From Agrobacterium sp. a22-2 (GTDB taxonomy: Bacteria > Pseudomonadota > Alphaproteobacteria > Rhizobiales > Rhizobiaceae), in NCBI RefSeq assembly GCF_012276985.1, contig NZ_JAAXMM010000005.1:124001-188000 (forward strand): DNA of 64,000 nucleotides, given 5' to 3'. Made by a program: the position numbers and the translations under genes. Under the pieces are notes generated by a model that worked only from the letters and a program-made list of their open reading frames with translations, was not told the origin of the DNA and ran no database searches. Below, piece after piece: positions 19,109-27,682 of the stretch (position 1 is its first letter; each line of letters starts with the position of its first letter).

Positions 19109-20332
19109 GTGAATCAGGGCAAGCTTCTCGATCGCCAGTCACCGCCCCATATCGTCACGCTGGTGCTGATCGCCGGCCTGTCGGCGCTGTCGATGAATAT
19201 CTTCCTGCCGTCGCTGCCCGACATGGCGGCCTTCTTCGACGTCGATTATGCCGTGATGCAACTGGCCGTGTCCGGATATCTGGCCGGCATCGCCGTTCTG
19301 CAGATCGCCATCGGCCCGCTATCCGACCGCTACGGCCGCCGCCCGACGATGATTGCCAGCCTGATCGTGCTGCTCGTGGCGACCCTCGTCTGCATCTTCG
19401 CCACCAGCTTTGTCGTTTTCATGATCGGCCGCATGCTGCAGACTGCCGTCGTCGCCGGTCTCGTGCTATCGCGCGCCGTGGTGCGCGACATGGTGCCGAT
19501 GGAGGACGCCGCCTCGATGATCGGCTATGTCACCATGGGCATGACCGTGGTGCCGATGATCGGGCCGACGCTTGGCGGCATTCTCAACGACCTGTTCGGC
19601 TGGCAGGCCAATTTCGTCGCCCTCCTCGTGCTCGGGCTTGCTGTTCTGGCCATGGTGGTCTTCGATCTCGGCGAAACCAACCGGCAGAAATCCGGCAGTT
19701 TTCGCCAACAATTGCAGGCCTGGCCGCAACTGATCGGCTCGCCGCATTTCTGGGGCTATACGATGACGGCAACCTTCACCTCCGGCGCCTTCTTTGCCTT
19801 TCTGGGCGGTGCGCCCTTCATCGGCAACACCATCCTGAAGCTGAGCCCCAGCATGCTCGGCGTGCAGTTCTTCTTCGTCGCCGCCGGCTATCTGGTCGGC
19901 AACTTCTTTTCCGGCCGCTTTTCCAGACGGCTCGGCATTGCCAGCATGATGCTGATCGGCAGCCTGTTCTGCCTCCTGGGGACGATCATCCCGCTGGTGC
20001 TGGCAGGCTTCGGCTACACCTCGGCGCTGGCTTTCTTCGGCCCGCTGGTCATCATGGGCTTCGGAAACGGGCTGACGCTGCCGAGCGCCAATGCCGGCAT
20101 CGTCAGCGTGCGGCCCGAACTGGCCGGCTCCGCCTCGGGTCTTGGCGGCGCCATTACCATGGCGGGCGGCGCTGTGCTGTCGGTATTTGCCTCGGCTATC
20201 CTGACGGAAGAGACCGGTTCGTGGCCGCTGCTCGCCGTGATGCTGGCCTGCGGCCTGCTCGCCGTTGCCTCCATCCTCTTTCTTCGCGCCACCGCAGACA
20301 TGCCGGATCCGGCCGGCAACGGAGAGGGCTGA
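19109..20332 (+). CDS. MFS drug-resistance transporter, Bcr/CflA type
   Basis: A 407-residue inner-membrane proton antiporter with twelve predicted helices. NIFLPSLPDMAAFF in the first helix and GPLSDRYGRRP between helices 2 and 3 are diagnostic of the Bcr/CflA multidrug group. The GTG at 19109, with GGAG nine bases upstream, is taken as the start. The stop codon overlaps the mobA start (TGATG), so translation of the two is likely coupled. Export of drugs or small metabolites is expected; a link to cofactor synthesis is suggested only by position. Confidence 0.88.
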   Translation: MNQGKLLDRQSPPHIVTLVLIAGLSALSMNIFLPSLPDMAAFFDVDYAVMQLAVSGYLAGIAVLQIAIGPLSDRYGRRPTMIASLIVLLVATLVCIFATSFVVFMIGRMLQTAVVAGLVLSRAVVRDMVPMEDAASMIGYVTMGMTVVPMIGPTLGGILNDLFGWQANFVALLVLGLAVLAMVVFDLGETNRQKSGSFRQQLQAWPQLIGSPHFWGYTMTATFTSGAFFAFLGGAPFIGNTILKLSPSMLGVQFFFVAAGYLVGNFFSGRFSRRLGIASMMLIGSLFCLLGTIIPLVLAGFGYTSALAFFGPLVIMGFGNGLTLPSANAGIVSVRPELAGSASGLGGAITMAGGAVLSVFASAILTEETGSWPLLAVMLACGLLAVASILFLRATADMPDPAGNGEG

Positions 20333-20955
20333 TGACGGACATGCTGCCTCCGGCAATCATCCTGGCAGGCGGCCTGTCGCGGCGCATGGGGCGCGACAAG
20401 GCCTTAGCGCTTCTGGGCGGCCGGCCGCTGATTGCCCATGTGATCGAGCGCCTGACCACGCAGACCTCGTTGCTCGCCATCAATGCGCCGGCGGACTTCG
20501 CCAATGACTTCGGCCTGCCTGTGGTGCCCGATACCTTGGCCGGCCATCCCGGACCTTTAGCCGGCATTGCCGCCGGCATGCGCCATGCCGCCATTCTGGC
20601 GCCGACTGCCAGCCATCTGCTGATCGTGCCGGCCGATTGCCCTTTCGTGCCGCGCGTCCTCGTCTCCAGGCTGTCGGCCGGCCTCGACGCAGGATCGGCC
20701 ATAGTGCTGGCCCGGTCGAACGGGCGGCTGCATCCGGTGGTCGGGCTCTGGCCGGTCTCGCTGGCCCCCGCCATCGAGGCCTGGCTCACCGATCCGCAGA
20801 ACCGCAAACTCATGCGCTTCATCGAGGGACAGCGGGTGGTCGTGGTCGATTTCGATATGGTTGAGACCACCGAGGGGCCGCTCGACCCCTTCCTCAACAT
20901 CAACACGCCCGAGGATCTTCTTAAGGCGGAACGCTATCACGAGGCCCTTGCATGA
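20332..20955 (+). CDS. mobA: Molybdenum cofactor guanylyltransferase MobA
   Basis: Joins GMP to molybdopterin to form the bis-MGD cofactor of DMSO-reductase-family enzymes. The 207-residue protein begins with the nucleotide-binding LAGGLSRRMGRDKA and later has VPADCPFVP, the metal-binding Asp segment. It overlaps the MFS gene upstream by one base and mobB downstream by four bases (ATGA), showing tight coupling. Confidence 0.95.
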   Translation: MTDMLPPAIILAGGLSRRMGRDKALALLGGRPLIAHVIERLTTQTSLLAINAPADFANDFGLPVVPDTLAGHPGPLAGIAAGMRHAAILAPTASHLLIVPADCPFVPRVLVSRLSAGLDAGSAIVLARSNGRLHPVVGLWPVSLAPAIEAWLTDPQNRKLMRFIEGQRVVVVDFDMVETTEGPLDPFLNINTPEDLLKAERYHEALA

Positions 20956-21476
20956 TGACCAAACCGCGCATTTTCGGTATTTCCGGCTGGAAGAATTCCG
21001 GCAAGACCGGGCTTGCGGTGCGCCTGGTCGAGGAATTCACCCGGCGCGGCTACAAGATCTCGACGATCAAGCATGCGCACCACGATTTCGACATCGACAA
21101 GGTGGGAGCCGACAGCTATCGCCACCGCGAGGCCGGTGCCCATGAAGTGACCATCGTCTCGGGCACGCGCTATGCCATCATGCACGAGTTGCGGGGAGCA
21201 CCGGAACCGGCCTTTGAAGACATCCTTGCCCGCCTGGCGCTATGCGATCTCGTGCTGATCGAGGGCTACAAGCGCGAGCCCGTTCCGAAGATCGAGGCGC
21301 GCCGGCTGGCATCGGCCAACCGGGAACCTCTGGCCCCGACCGATCCGCATATCGTCGCGATTGCAGCAGACCATCCGGTCTCAGACACCAGCCTGCCGGT
21401 CTTCGATCTCGACGACACCATGGCGATCGCCAATTTCATTGCCCGCGTCACCGGATTGCCGGACCGCGCCGCCTGA
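20952..21476 (+). CDS. mobB: Molybdopterin-guanine dinucleotide biosynthesis adaptor MobB
   Basis: GTP-binding helper of MobA. The 174-residue protein has the P-loop GWKNSGKTG (residues 12-20) and the MobB-type segment STIKHAHHDFDIDK. It overlaps the end of mobA by four bases and closes the operon; a strong bidirectional terminator follows 27 bp later. Confidence 0.94.
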   Translation: MMTKPRIFGISGWKNSGKTGLAVRLVEEFTRRGYKISTIKHAHHDFDIDKVGADSYRHREAGAHEVTIVSGTRYAIMHELRGAPEPAFEDILARLALCDLVLIEGYKREPVPKIEARRLASANREPLAPTDPHIVAIAADHPVSDTSLPVFDLDDTMAIANFIARVTGLPDRAA

Positions 21477-21503
21477 ACGCCAGCGCCGGCTGAAGCGCAA
21501 AGA

Positions 21504-21536
21504 AAAAGGCCGCCGGAGACGATCCGGCGGCCTTTT
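21504..21536. terminator. Strong bidirectional terminator between mobB and the OmpA gene
   Basis: AAAAGGCCGCCGGA and TCCGGCGGCCTTTT form a perfect 14-bp stem with a GACGA loop. The A and T flanks make it work in both directions, serving the convergent mobB and OmpA-family genes. Confidence 0.9.
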
Positions 21537-21557
21537 CCATTTCAGATGGCAGCGATG

Positions 21558-23453
21558 TTACTGCTGCTGGGCGGCTTCGACCGGGCGGACCAGGGCGGTC
21601 ACGCGGCGGATGGTGACGCGGCGGTTCAATTGCTCGGCTTCGTCGGTGTCGACCTTCAGGAACTGCTCGCCATAGCCCTGGGTCACCATGTTTTCCGGCG
21701 GAACGTCATAGGCTTCCGTCAGTACGTTGGCGACCGCCTCGGCACGCAGGTCGGACAGAACCAGATTGGATTCGTCCGAACCGACGGCGTCGGTATGGCC
21801 TTCGATCAGGAAGGTTTCGCCCGGATCCTCGGCCAGCGACTTGTTGATCGCGTCGGCCACCTTGCGCAGCGAACCGGCCTGGTTCATCGAAATATCGGCA
21901 CTGCCCGTGGCAAAGGTGATGGTATCGAGATCGATACGGCGCACCTTGTCACGGATACGGGCCGAGTTGCGGACTTCCTCGAGCGTATAGACGCGCTCGA
22001 CTTCTTCGACCGGCGGCTGCTCGATGAACTCGTAATAGTCGCGGTCCGGCTCGCTCGTCGTGTCGATGATATAGTCACGAACCGGAATCTGCAGGCGCAT
22101 CGGCGGCAGGTCGAGGCCCGGGTCACGATAGACCGGACGCGGTGCATCGTCGGCATAGAAGAGTTCCGGCGAGAAGAACAGGATCGATTCCCGTTCGCGA
22201 CGATCGATGCGCGAACGCTGGATCAGATCGCCGTAGCGATTGCGGATGCTGACAATACGGTCGCCGTTGGTCTTGAACACGGTTTCGCGAACGCGGCCGG
22301 CCGGCAGCTGTTCGTAGACCGGCGGGCGGCCATAGCGGGCAAAGCGGTCGTTGTCGTCGCCCCGCACGATGATGTCGTCGCCGAACTCGATGACAAGGCG
22401 GTTGTCGACACGACGTTCGACGCGACTGTCATCCCGGGTTTCATAGCGTGGACGGTCCCGCAGTTCCTCGCCGCGCTCGCGGTCGGCACGTTCGACCCGT
22501 ACGGGAGGACGCGGCCGGCCATTCTCGCCACGCTGGGCTTCGGCATCGTTCTTGGGAACGGGGCGCTTGGCACCGTCTTCGCGACGCTTGCGGCGGTCCT
22601 GGTCGGACTGTCCCCTGCGACCGGCATTCTTGTCGCTGTCGAGAACGGGCGCACCGCGATCGACCGGCAGAACGACGGTCTCGTCGGTCTCGCCGGGATT
22701 GTCAGCCACCTTCTTCTTGCGGGCCCGCTCTTCCGGCGTGTCGGCGCGGGTTGGGCGAGGACGGGCGTCCGGCCGCGGGCGATCGCCGCCCTCCACAGCC
22801 GTATTGTCGTTCTGCGGACGCTTCCCGGCATCGTTCGGCTGCTGGTCATCCGCTGGCTGCGGACGCTTGCGCTCCGGCTGCTGCGTTTCTTCGTCAACCG
22901 GCTTGTCGCGATTGGGTTTTTCGCGGTTCGGCTTGGTGCCATCGGCCGGCTGTGGCTTCTTGCGATCCGGCTGCTGGGCATCGCTTTCGATCGGCTTGTC
23001 GCGGCTCGGCTTTTCGCGGTTCGGCTTGGCAGCGTCGGCCGGCTGCGGCTTCTTGCGATCCGGCTGCTGGGCATCGCTTTCGATCGGCTTGTCGCGATTG
23101 GGCTTTTCGCGGTTCGGCTTGGCAGCATCGGCGGGCTGCGGCTTCTTGCGCTCCGGCTGCTGCTGGCCGGCGGCAGCGGCCTTGGCTTGATTAAGTGCCT
23201 TCTTCGCGGCCAATACCTCGGCCTGCTCGGCCTTAAAATCGCCGCCGCTTGCCTTCGCAGCCTTAAAAGCCTGCTGGGCTGCCTGCAGGCGGGCCGTTGC
23301 TTCCTCAACGCTCATTGCCACATGGGTGACGGCGCTTTCGGCAATGAACGGGCGCTGCACGCCCGGCATCGCCGCTCCGGCCTGACCGGACTGGACCGCG
23401 ATGGTGGCGAGTGCCAACAAGACGGAGCCGGTGATCTTAGAAGTTCCTGCCAT
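21558..23453 (-). CDS. OmpA-family cell-envelope protein with long Lys/Pro-rich repeat region
   Basis: A 631-residue exported protein. The signal peptide is the first ~28 residues (MAGTSKITGSVLLALATIAV...QAGAA). A helical Ala/Lys-rich stretch follows, then a low-complexity region rich in Lys, Pro, Asp and Arg that contains three 31-residue tandem repeats. The C-terminal OmpA peptidoglycan-binding domain (about the last 120 residues) has ITFATGSADIS and LIEGHTDAVGSDESN...LSDLRAEAV. It likely tethers the outer envelope to peptidoglycan, with the repeats spanning the periplasm or wall. The ATG at 23453 has GAGGAA eight bases upstream. Confidence 0.88.
   Translation of the reverse strand: MAGTSKITGSVLLALATIAVQSGQAGAAMPGVQRPFIAESAVTHVAMSVEEATARLQAAQQAFKAAKASGGDFKAEQAEVLAAKKALNQAKAAAAGQQQPERKKPQPADAAKPNREKPNRDKPIESDAQQPDRKKPQPADAAKPNREKPSRDKPIESDAQQPDRKKPQPADGTKPNREKPNRDKPVDEETQQPERKRPQPADDQQPNDAGKRPQNDNTAVEGGDRPRPDARPRPTRADTPEERARKKKVADNPGETDETVVLPVDRGAPVLDSDKNAGRRGQSDQDRRKRREDGAKRPVPKNDAEAQRGENGRPRPPVRVERADRERGEELRDRPRYETRDDSRVERRVDNRLVIEFGDDIIVRGDDNDRFARYGRPPVYEQLPAGRVRETVFKTNGDRIVSIRNRYGDLIQRSRIDRRERESILFFSPELFYADDAPRPVYRDPGLDLPPMRLQIPVRDYIIDTTSEPDRDYYEFIEQPPVEEVERVYTLEEVRNSARIRDKVRRIDLDTITFATGSADISMNQAGSLRKVADAINKSLAEDPGETFLIEGHTDAVGSDESNLVLSDLRAEAVANVLTEAYDVPPENMVTQGYGEQFLKVDTDEAEQLNRRVTIRRVTALVRPVEAAQQQ
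22872..23150 (-). repeat. Three 93-bp tandem repeats inside the OmpA-family gene
   Basis: Three direct copies of a 31-codon unit starting RKKPQPADAAKPNREKP, the third diverged (GT for AA, VDEET near its end), with a partial fourth unit (RKRPQPADDQQPND) running on to about 22830. Copy one to copy two differ by only a few bases. Copy number is likely to vary between strains. Confidence 0.9.
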
Positions 23454-23752
23454 GGATGGTTCCTCGTGGGTGGAGCTGTGTGCTCCGCTGTAGTGTTCTG
23501 TTTTATTGTCGGTTCGGGCAAAGCACGAACGTAACAACATGTAACGGTGGCAACACGATGATGGTTCCAGTCTGAACGCCCGCTGAACGGTCAGTTCAGG
23601 TCAAGTATCCGCCGCCGCTCCCTACATGATTCTGGTTGCAATTTGCGCAAAAACGGCAAGACTGCGGGCCAGCGCGGACCCAGAGCCGCCGAATTCCATC
23701 CCGTGCGGAAAAGACAGAAGAACCGCGCGGGGGACCAACAGAGAGGATTCTC

Positions 23753-24535
23753 ATGCGTATCTCGACCCGTTTCCTGGCCGCTGCATCGATTGCAGCCCTG
23801 TCGCTGATGGCCGGCAGCGCCATGGCTGAAGGCGAAAAGCTGATCATCGGCACCGAAGGCGCCTACCCGCCCTTCAACAACCTCGAATCCGACGGAACGC
23901 TGACTGGTTTCGATATCGATATCGCAAAAGCCCTTTGCGACGAGATGAAGGTGACCTGCGAATTCGTCACCAACGATTGGGACGGCATCATCCCTGCCCT
24001 GCAGGCCAAGAAGTTCGATGCGATCATCGCATCCATGTCGATCACGCCGGAGCGCGCCGAAAAGGTCGACTTCACCCATAAATATTACAACACGCCGCCG
24101 GCCATCGCCGTGCCGAAGGATTCGGCCCTGACCGAAGCAACGCCTGAAGCGCTGGCCGGCAAGACGCTGGGCGCGCAGGCCTCGACGACCCATTCCAACT
24201 ATGCCGAAAAGCATATGGCCAAGTCGGAACTGAAGCTCTATCCGACCGCCGACGAATACAAGCTCGACATCGCCAATGGCCGAATCGACGGCGTGGTCGA
24301 TGACGTCGTCGTTCTGTCGGAATGGGTGAAGTCGGAAGCCGGCGCCTGCTGCAAGATCCTGGCGACCCTGCCGATCGACGTCGAGATCAACGGCGTCGGC
24401 GCCGGCATTGCCATCCGCAAGGGCGAAACCGAGCTCGCCGGCAAATTCAACGCCGCGATCGACGCGATCCGCGCCAATGGCAAGTACAAGGAAATCAACG
24501 ACAAGTATTTTGATTTCGACGTCTACGGCGAATAA
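23753..24535 (+). CDS. Polar amino acid ABC transporter, periplasmic binding protein
   Basis: Binds an amino acid in the periplasm for the permeases encoded next. The 260-residue protein has a signal peptide (about residues 1-24, ending AMA) and the family-3 pattern IGTEGAYPPFNNLESDGTLTGFDIDI, then SMSITPERAEKVDFT. Likeness is greatest to the lysine/arginine/ornithine/histidine/octopine-binding group (HisJ, ArtJ, OccT). Exact ligand unknown. A hairpin follows the stop codon and probably makes this gene more abundant than the permease genes. Confidence 0.92.
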   Translation: MRISTRFLAAASIAALSLMAGSAMAEGEKLIIGTEGAYPPFNNLESDGTLTGFDIDIAKALCDEMKVTCEFVTNDWDGIIPALQAKKFDAIIASMSITPERAEKVDFTHKYYNTPPAIAVPKDSALTEATPEALAGKTLGAQASTTHSNYAEKHMAKSELKLYPTADEYKLDIANGRIDGVVDDVVVLSEWVKSEAGACCKILATLPIDVEINGVGAGIAIRKGETELAGKFNAAIDAIRANGKYKEINDKYFDFDVYGE

Positions 24536-24560
24536 TCCTCGTTCATTCTGTTGAAAGTCG

Positions 24561-24590
24561 ATGGCGGAAGGCTTGCCCTTCCGCCATTTT
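24561..24590 (+). terminator. Intra-operon hairpin after the binding-protein gene
   Basis: ATGGCGGAAGG (24561-24571) and CCTTCCGCCAT (24577-24587) pair perfectly around CTTGC, followed by a T run. Placed between the binding-protein and permease genes, it likely acts as a partial terminator or mRNA stabiliser. Confidence 0.8.
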
Positions 24591-24647
24591 TCATTGAAAC
24601 TTGAGGGCAAGAACATAAGCGGCTTGTCCGCAAGGGGAATATTCTGA

Positions 24648-25451
24648 ATGAGCGGATTTCTTTCCGCCTTGGCGACGGTCTGGTCGTGGATCGGCTACAC
24701 CCTCGATCCGCTCTGCGGGCCTGTCGGCATCTTCACGCTGTTTGGTTCGTCCACACTGGTTTCTTGCGGCGGTGACGGCTGGGGCGATGAAATCGCCTTC
24801 GGCTTCAAGGTGACTGTCGGCCTGGCGCTTGTCACCCTGCCGATCGGCCTTGCCATCGGCCTGTTCATCGCCCTTGCCTCGCAGTCCACCGAGCGTTCGC
24901 TGCGGCTGGCGGCCGGCATCTATACGACGATCTTCCGCGGCTTGCCGGAACTGCTGACCCTGTTCATCGTCTATTACGGCCTGCAGATCCTGCTGCAATC
25001 CGTGCTGGCGTCGATCGGTATCGAACAGCGCCTCGAGATCAACGCCTTCGTCGCCGGCATGATCGCGCTCTCGGTGGTGTTCTCCTCCTATTGCTCGGAA
25101 GTCCTGCAATCGGCCTTCAAGGCGATCCCGCGCGGCCAGTACGAAGCGGGCTATGCGCTCGGCCTGTCGCATGGAAAGACGATGCGGCTGATCATCCTGC
25201 CGCAGCTGCTGCGCATCGCGCTGCCGGGCCTGGTCAATCTGTGGATGAACCTGTTGAAGGACACGGCGCTGGTCTCGGTCATCGGCCTGTCCGATATCAT
25301 CCGCCAGACCGGCATTGCCGCCAAGGTGACCAAGGAAGCCTTCTTCTTCTATCTGCTGGCCTGCGGTCTCTATCTGGTGCTCGCGGTCATCTCGTCGATC
25401 GGCGTCGGCATGATCGAACGCTGGACCAAACGCGCCGAGGTGCCGCGATGA
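24648..25451 (+). CDS. Polar amino acid ABC transporter permease, HisQ/OccQ type
   Basis: Inner-membrane permease, 267 residues, five to six predicted helices. The ATPase-coupling EAA loop is EAGYALGLSHGKTMRLIILPQ. The N-terminus has a rather long periplasmic loop with two Cys (residues 23 and 40). AAGGGG precedes the ATG. It overlaps the second permease gene by four bases. No ATPase gene lies in the cluster. Confidence 0.92.
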   Translation: MSGFLSALATVWSWIGYTLDPLCGPVGIFTLFGSSTLVSCGGDGWGDEIAFGFKVTVGLALVTLPIGLAIGLFIALASQSTERSLRLAAGIYTTIFRGLPELLTLFIVYYGLQILLQSVLASIGIEQRLEINAFVAGMIALSVVFSSYCSEVLQSAFKAIPRGQYEAGYALGLSHGKTMRLIILPQLLRIALPGLVNLWMNLLKDTALVSVIGLSDIIRQTGIAAKVTKEAFFFYLLACGLYLVLAVISSIGVGMIERWTKRAEVPR

Positions 25452-26278
25452 GCATTGCCGACCGCATGATCGAGGCTCAGCCCGCCCCGCCGCCTGGTCC
25501 GAGGCGCCTGACGTCAGGCCGTATCATCGGCATGGCCCTGCTTGCCCTCTGGGCGCTGCTTGCCGTCGGCATCGTGTCGATGATGATCGGCAACTGGGAC
25601 AACGACAAGTTCTTCAAATACGGCCCACGCTTCCTCTCGGGCCTCTGGGTGACGATCTCGCTGGTGCTGGTGTCGGTCTTTTTCGGGGCCCTGCTGTCGG
25701 CGCCGATCGCCTTTGCCCGCATGTCGAAGAACCCCGTCCTGAATGGGATTTCCTACTCTTATGTCTACGTGTTCCGCGGCACGCCGCTGCTGGCCCAGCT
25801 TTTCCTGGTCTACTACGGCCTTGGCAGCTTCAAGACGCAACTCGACGCGGTCGGCCTCTGGTGGTTCTTCCGCGAAGCCTGGTATTGCGGCCTGCTGGCG
25901 CTGACCCTCAACACCGCCGCCTATCAGGCGGAAATCCTGCGCGGCGCGATCCAGAGCGTCCCGCGCGGCCAGAGCGAGGGCGCCAAGTCGCTCGGCCTGC
26001 CGCGAACCGTGACCTTCTGGAAGATCGTGCTGCCGCAGGCGCTGATCGTGGCGCTCAGGCCCTATGGCAACGAGATCATCCTGTTGATCAAGGGCTCGGC
26101 CGTGGTCGCCATCGTCACCGTCTTCGATCTGATGGGCCAGACGCGCTACACTTTTTCGCGCACCTTCGACTACCAGGCCTATCTCTGGGCGGCGATCTTC
26201 TATCTGGCGATCGTCGAAGCCCTGCGCCACACCTGGGCGGCCATCGAGGCCCGCCTCACCCGGCACCTGAAGCGCTAA
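25448..26278 (+). CDS. Polar amino acid ABC transporter permease, HisM/OccM type
   Basis: Second half of the permease heterodimer, 276 residues with an N-terminal cytoplasmic tail of about 25 residues and five predicted helices. The EAA loop is SEGAKSLGLPRTVTFWKIVL. Starts at ATG 25448, overlapping the previous stop (ATGA). It ends the transport operon; the expected ATP-binding subunit is not found within 200 bp downstream or anywhere else in the window. Confidence 0.92.
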   Translation: MSIADRMIEAQPAPPPGPRRLTSGRIIGMALLALWALLAVGIVSMMIGNWDNDKFFKYGPRFLSGLWVTISLVLVSVFFGALLSAPIAFARMSKNPVLNGISYSYVYVFRGTPLLAQLFLVYYGLGSFKTQLDAVGLWWFFREAWYCGLLALTLNTAAYQAEILRGAIQSVPRGQSEGAKSLGLPRTVTFWKIVLPQALIVALRPYGNEIILLIKGSAVVAIVTVFDLMGQTRYTFSRTFDYQAYLWAAIFYLAIVEALRHTWAAIEARLTRHLKR

Positions 26279-26371
26279 GCGCGCCGTGCCACCGACGGAT
26301 TGGCAGCACTCAATGATGACGGCTGCTAATGTTTTGTTTTCATGACACAATTTCTTCATGACCGCGAAACT

Positions 26372-26394
26372 CTTAAGCCTTAGTTAAGCTTAAG
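26372..26394. promoter_or_regulatory. Dyad containing a CtrA-like box upstream of usg
   Basis: CTTAAGC and GCTTAAG form a 7-9-7 inverted repeat. Inside it, TTAA-N7-TTAA (26373-26387) matches the core of the alphaproteobacterial CtrA site TTAA-N7-TTAAC except for the final C. It lies 113 bp before the usg start in a 228 bp gap. Confidence 0.45.
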
Positions 26395-26506
26395 ATGTTT
26401 CCATTTGAAAGACCGTTCTTGGACGGCGTGCACCGGATGAAGTGCTGAAGCGGAACACTGCCGGCCTTCGTCCTGACTTTCGAGTGGGAACAAAAGCGAG
26501 GCTATC

Positions 26507-26773
26507 ATGAACACCGACATGGAAATGATGCTCAAGGGCTACGGACTGACCACCGCCCAGATTCTCTACCGCCTGCCCGACCACCCTTCCCTTCTGCAAA
26601 GCTATCTCTGGCAGCATTACGATCTGGCGCCGGATTTCCCCGAGATGAAGAGCTTCCTGAAATTCTGGGAAGACACGCTCGACGGACCGCTGCACTCGGT
26701 GCGTTATGTGCACAAGCAGCTGATATCAGCCAATGAATGGCGGGCGCTGAAGGGCGAGTTCATCCTGCATTGA
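26507..26773 (+). CDS. usg: Usg family protein
   Basis: An 88-residue conserved alphaproteobacterial protein of unknown function, named from its place upstream of trpF in Caulobacter. Recognised by LKGYGLTTAQILYRLPDHPSLLQSYLWQ and PEMKSFLKFWEDTLDGPLHSV-type sequence. Soluble, mostly helical. The gap upstream carries a CtrA-like dyad. It is not beside trp genes here. Confidence 0.85.
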   Translation: MNTDMEMMLKGYGLTTAQILYRLPDHPSLLQSYLWQHYDLAPDFPEMKSFLKFWEDTLDGPLHSVRYVHKQLISANEWRALKGEFILH

Positions 26774-26799
26774 ATAGCATTGCCGTCTGGGGGCCGTTT

Positions 26800-27522
26800 C
26801 TAGACATGCACCTCGCCATGGGCGAATTCACCGTCGTCGGGTGCCCGGTACAGGGAGGCCACGACAATCCCTGAATAGATCAGGCCGATGGTGGCGAGGA
26901 CCAGCCAGCCCGGTACCGGGCCAAGGGCCGCATTGTCGACAATGGCCATCCAGGAGGCCACCGTCTCGGTGGCGGGCATGTCCGGCAGGAGTTTTGGCGT
27001 CGAGATCTTGAGGCCCCAGGCCAAAAGCAGGATGAGGTACATCCAGCAATAATTGCGCCGCACCCGGCGGAACAGTGCCTCCCGGTAGCCCATCAGGAAG
27101 GCCGGATTGCGCAAGCTGACGGCGATTGCCAGCGCCCAGTCCGGGTTCAACTCGGCCTGCGGGTTGAGGGCCTGGGCAAAATAATAGCGTTCCAGCTGGC
27201 GGACGCGGGCCCGGTAGACGTCGAAGAACCGGTATCGCCGCGCCTCGATCATCAGGAACACCGAGATCAGCAGCATGGCGAAGAGCACGACCCCGTGATG
27301 GGAGGTCGGCGTTGACAGGGAGACGGACAGAAGACCGGCGACCACGGTCATCGCCCAGTTGGAGGTGCGGTCGATGCGGTCGCGCCAGCTGATCATCCGG
27401 CCAATCTCGCCGCGATAATAGTGGATGATCATATTGGCCTTTTCGGCAGAGGATGCCGGGAGCGCCGGCGAATGTGTTTCCTTGGTCGGTTCCATGCCGG
27501 AAATTATCGTCTGCTCGCCCAT
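26800..27522 (-). CDS. DUF2270 membrane protein
   Basis: A 240-residue protein with about four membrane helices: a pair at about residues 57-95 (WAMTVVAGLLSVSL and HHGVVLFAMLLISVF), one near 160 and one near the C-terminus. RYYFAQALNP and NPAFLMGYREALFRRVRRNY are family signatures of DUF2270. The ATG at 27522 follows CAGGAG. Function is unknown. Convergent with usg and divergent from the methyltransferase. Confidence 0.8.
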   Translation of the reverse strand: MGEQTIISGMEPTKETHSPALPASSAEKANMIIHYYRGEIGRMISWRDRIDRTSNWAMTVVAGLLSVSLSTPTSHHGVVLFAMLLISVFLMIEARRYRFFDVYRARVRQLERYYFAQALNPQAELNPDWALAIAVSLRNPAFLMGYREALFRRVRRNYCWMYLILLLAWGLKISTPKLLPDMPATETVASWMAIVDNAALGPVPGWLVLATIGLIYSGIVVASLYRAPDDGEFAHGEVHV

Positions 27523-27682
27523 GATCCACTCCTGCCTGACACGCCTGCTAGCATGAGGCATAACGGTGGCAAAGGCGGCCAGTTCCGCGCGCCCAGTCAT
27601 TGCCAAAGCTTTTGCGAGCCATTAGAGGCAGACGCTGAGACGGTCGGCAATCGACGGACGCATCGCGGCGGAAGGTTTGGAT

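Noticed and set aside
22872..23150. CRISPR array
   Set aside because: The regular 93-bp repeats are in-frame protein repeats without unique spacers. No CRISPR or cas genes were found anywhere.
21546..23534. 662-codon plus-strand open frame across the OmpA gene
   Set aside because: Its repetitive Leu/Arg/Phe pattern is the mirror of the Lys/Pro repeats on the other strand; the minus-strand protein has a signal peptide and an OmpA domain.
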